Source: Circinella minor (Eukaryota > Mucoromycota > Mucoromycetes > Mucorales > Lichtheimiaceae). From it: DNA of 20,181 nt. A program made the translations under genes and the position numbers. This document shows, in pieces, positions 19,060 to 20,181 of the stretch. Under the pieces are notes generated by a model. It worked only from the letters and a program-made list of their open reading frames with translations, was not told where the DNA came from and did no database searches. The DNA lies in contig JAEPRB010000452.1 of NCBI GenBank assembly GCA_016758965.1, positions 1 through 20,181 on the forward strand, read 5' to 3'. Position 1 is the stretch's first letter. Each line of letters opens with the position of its first letter.

Positions 19060-19690
19060 AAAATGTCAGATCCGTTGTAAGTTTATATGACTAATCGCTG
19101 TACCTTAACGTTAACAATAATAACCAGGATTCTTCGGTAGATGAAACACAATAAACTATGCCACAAGGGAAATGATAATAAAGAAGGTGAGGAAGGTAAA
19201 ATAAGAAACAAGTAGACTAGTTGATAATTAGATAGATAACTCGACAATTAGATAGTTTGTTAATTCGTTTATTGATTAATTTTTTTATTATTATTATTTT
19301 GGATGGTATTTATATAAAAACAAAATAAAAATAATATTTCCAAATATGAATATGAACATGATAATATTATTAAAATAATAATATTATGCAAACGACATGA
19401 TCGTTGTCTTGATAAGAATAAGAAATAATGAAAATCAAAAATAAATAAATTAAAAACAGAATATGGATCAATATGATCCATACGAGACAACACAAAAGAA
19501 TTAATTAAAGATCATAAAGATGATCTTTCATAATAACATAAAAGGAAAAGGATATTATAAACGGGAGAGACGACAGAGGTAATAATAATAAATAATATAA
19601 ATGGAAATAAGGGAGACAATGTATAAAAGAATATAGGAGGAACAGATGGGTGATGAATAAAAGTAACCAACGGGTAAATACGCTAGGTAG
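19060..19690. other. AT-rich intergenic region with hairpins
   Basis: No gene is visible. It holds AATTAGATAG direct repeats (about 19228-19252) and three hairpins between 19360 and 19530: an ATAATATTATT palindrome near 19362-19386, TATGGATCA/TGATCCATA at 19462-19482 and AAAGATCAT/ATGATCTTT at 19507-19528. Confidence 0.55.
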
Positions 19691-19800
19691 AAGTATTTAC
19701 CCGGCGACGACCCAGATTCCTGGGTTGGAATTGTCGCTTCAATGTCACATTTGAAGCTAACGCGGAAATGGGACAACTCCCGCTTCTGACGCAACAAAAA
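19690..19800. other. GC-richer hairpin island upstream of tRNA
   Basis: Against an AT-rich background this stretch carries CCCAG/CTGGG (19710-19724 region), GCTTCAA/TTGAAGC (about 19735-19757) and GGGA/TCCC (about 19768-19780) stems in close succession. It may be a relic of a structured RNA or a small mobile element. A - strand frame crosses it, but no protein family is recognised. Confidence 0.35.
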
Positions 19801-19806
19801 CAACAA

Positions 19807-19879
19807 GGGGATGTAGCTCAAATGGTAGAGCGCTCGCTTAGCATGCGAGAGGTACTCGGATCGATGCCGAGCTTCTCCA
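19807..19879 (+). tRNA. tRNA-Ala (AGC)
   Basis: 73 nt, without intron or encoded CCA. D-arm GCTC/GAGC, anticodon arm CTCGC-TTAGCAT-GCGAG with AGC anticodon, T-arm CTCGG-ATCGATG-CCGAG and discriminator A. The A box (TAGCTCAAATGG) and B box (GGATCGATGCC) internal promoters are present. The acceptor stem GGGGATG pairs with CTTCTCC except for a T-T opposition at the sixth pair and one G-T pair; most relatives have CATCTCC. A T-run near 19918-19928 could terminate Pol III, though it is some 40 nt downstream. Confidence 0.93.
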
Positions 19880-20076
19880 CAATTTGTTGTTATGGTTCAT
19901 AAATGATAATTATGTTAATTTTTTTTATTTTTGTCGTAACAAAAATATTGTTGTATCTGTCATAATATTTTTGGCAGATCAATACCGTAGCCAATAAAAA
20001 ATAGAATAGAACAAAAGATAATAAAAGAATAAAATAGAAGTTGAAAGATAATGTTTATTATTTTTTTCCAAGGTTC

Positions 20077-20181
20077 CAAAAAAAAATTTGGGTTCCCAGC
20101 AAAATTGGAACCCGTCGGAGTAATAACTAATGTTATTGGACAACTTTTTGTCAAATAACAATTGTTATTAACTTTTGGGTT
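20077..20181. repeat. Palindrome-rich right edge, possibly the end of another repeat
   Basis: GGGTTCC/GGAACCC form a hairpin at about 20090-20114. GTTATTGGACAA pairs with TTGTCAAATAAC (about 20132-20159, one mismatch). AATAACAATTGTTATT at 20154-20169 is a perfect 16-bp palindrome. Nested inverted repeats like these suit a transposon end, but the window stops here. Confidence 0.45.

Noticed and set aside
18826..19807. Ty3-style insertion of element B at the tRNA start site
   Set aside because: The LTR ends about 750 bp from the tRNA, whereas Ty3 integrates within a few bases of the Pol III start.
19555..19821. 88-aa - strand frame as a small gene
   Set aside because: It overlaps the start of the tRNA and the hairpin island, has no recognisable motif, and its C-terminal half is low-complexity.
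1..20181. CRISPR array, toxin-antitoxin or phage-like defence cassette
   Set aside because: No regularly spaced direct repeats with unique spacers and no prokaryotic gene organisation; introns and the tRNA show a eukaryotic genome.

Overview
The window looks like nuclear DNA of an early-diverging fungus, probably Mucoromycota. The support is a very AT-rich background, short AT-rich GT-AG introns (65-105 nt), a eukaryotic tRNA-Ala(AGC) without encoded CCA, chromovirus-like Ty3/gypsy elements, and a CACTA-type DNA transposon. The phylum is inferred from overall texture, not from a marker gene. Apart from the tRNA, nearly everything that can be recognised is transposable-element DNA, stacked in layers.

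Layout. 1-3805 (- strand): a badly decayed Ty3/gypsy Gag-Pol (element A), running from gag through zinc knuckle, protease, RT and RNase H to the start of integrase at the window edge. Its gag is split by a 306-bp solo LTR of another family (2592-2897) with a clean 5-bp target duplication. About 3986-4095 plus 11541-11681 is probably the 5' LTR of element A, cut in two by the DNA transposon. 4096-11537: a structurally complete 7442-bp CACTA/EnSpm-like element with 49-bp terminal inverted repeats (the outer 30 bp identical), a 3-bp AAG target duplication and three spliced genes: a 279-aa protein of unknown role (+), a 969-aa Tnp2-type transposase (-) and a 188-aa coiled-coil protein (-). 11682-12452: AT-rich, purine-skewed DNA. 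12453-19059 (- strand): a second Ty3/gypsy element (element B) with a well-preserved 5' LTR and primer-binding site, gag, a possible +1 gag-pol frameshift site, protease, RT, RNase H and integrase. It is broken mostly by transition-type stop codons and by two AT-rich insertions. 19060-20181: AT-rich DNA with several perfect hairpins, a GC-richer hairpin island, the tRNA gene and a palindrome-rich right edge.

How it fits together. Both LTR elements are dead: multiple stops and frameshifts, and an Asp-to-Asn change in the catalytic Asp-Asp pair of each RT. The CACTA element has intact ends, an exact target duplication and uninterrupted spliced frames, so it is younger than the LTR it sits in and may still be competent. 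The least explained content is the pair of accessory CACTA genes and the subterminal hairpin array that one of them may bind. I see no defence system, CRISPR array, biosynthetic cluster or host protein-coding gene.
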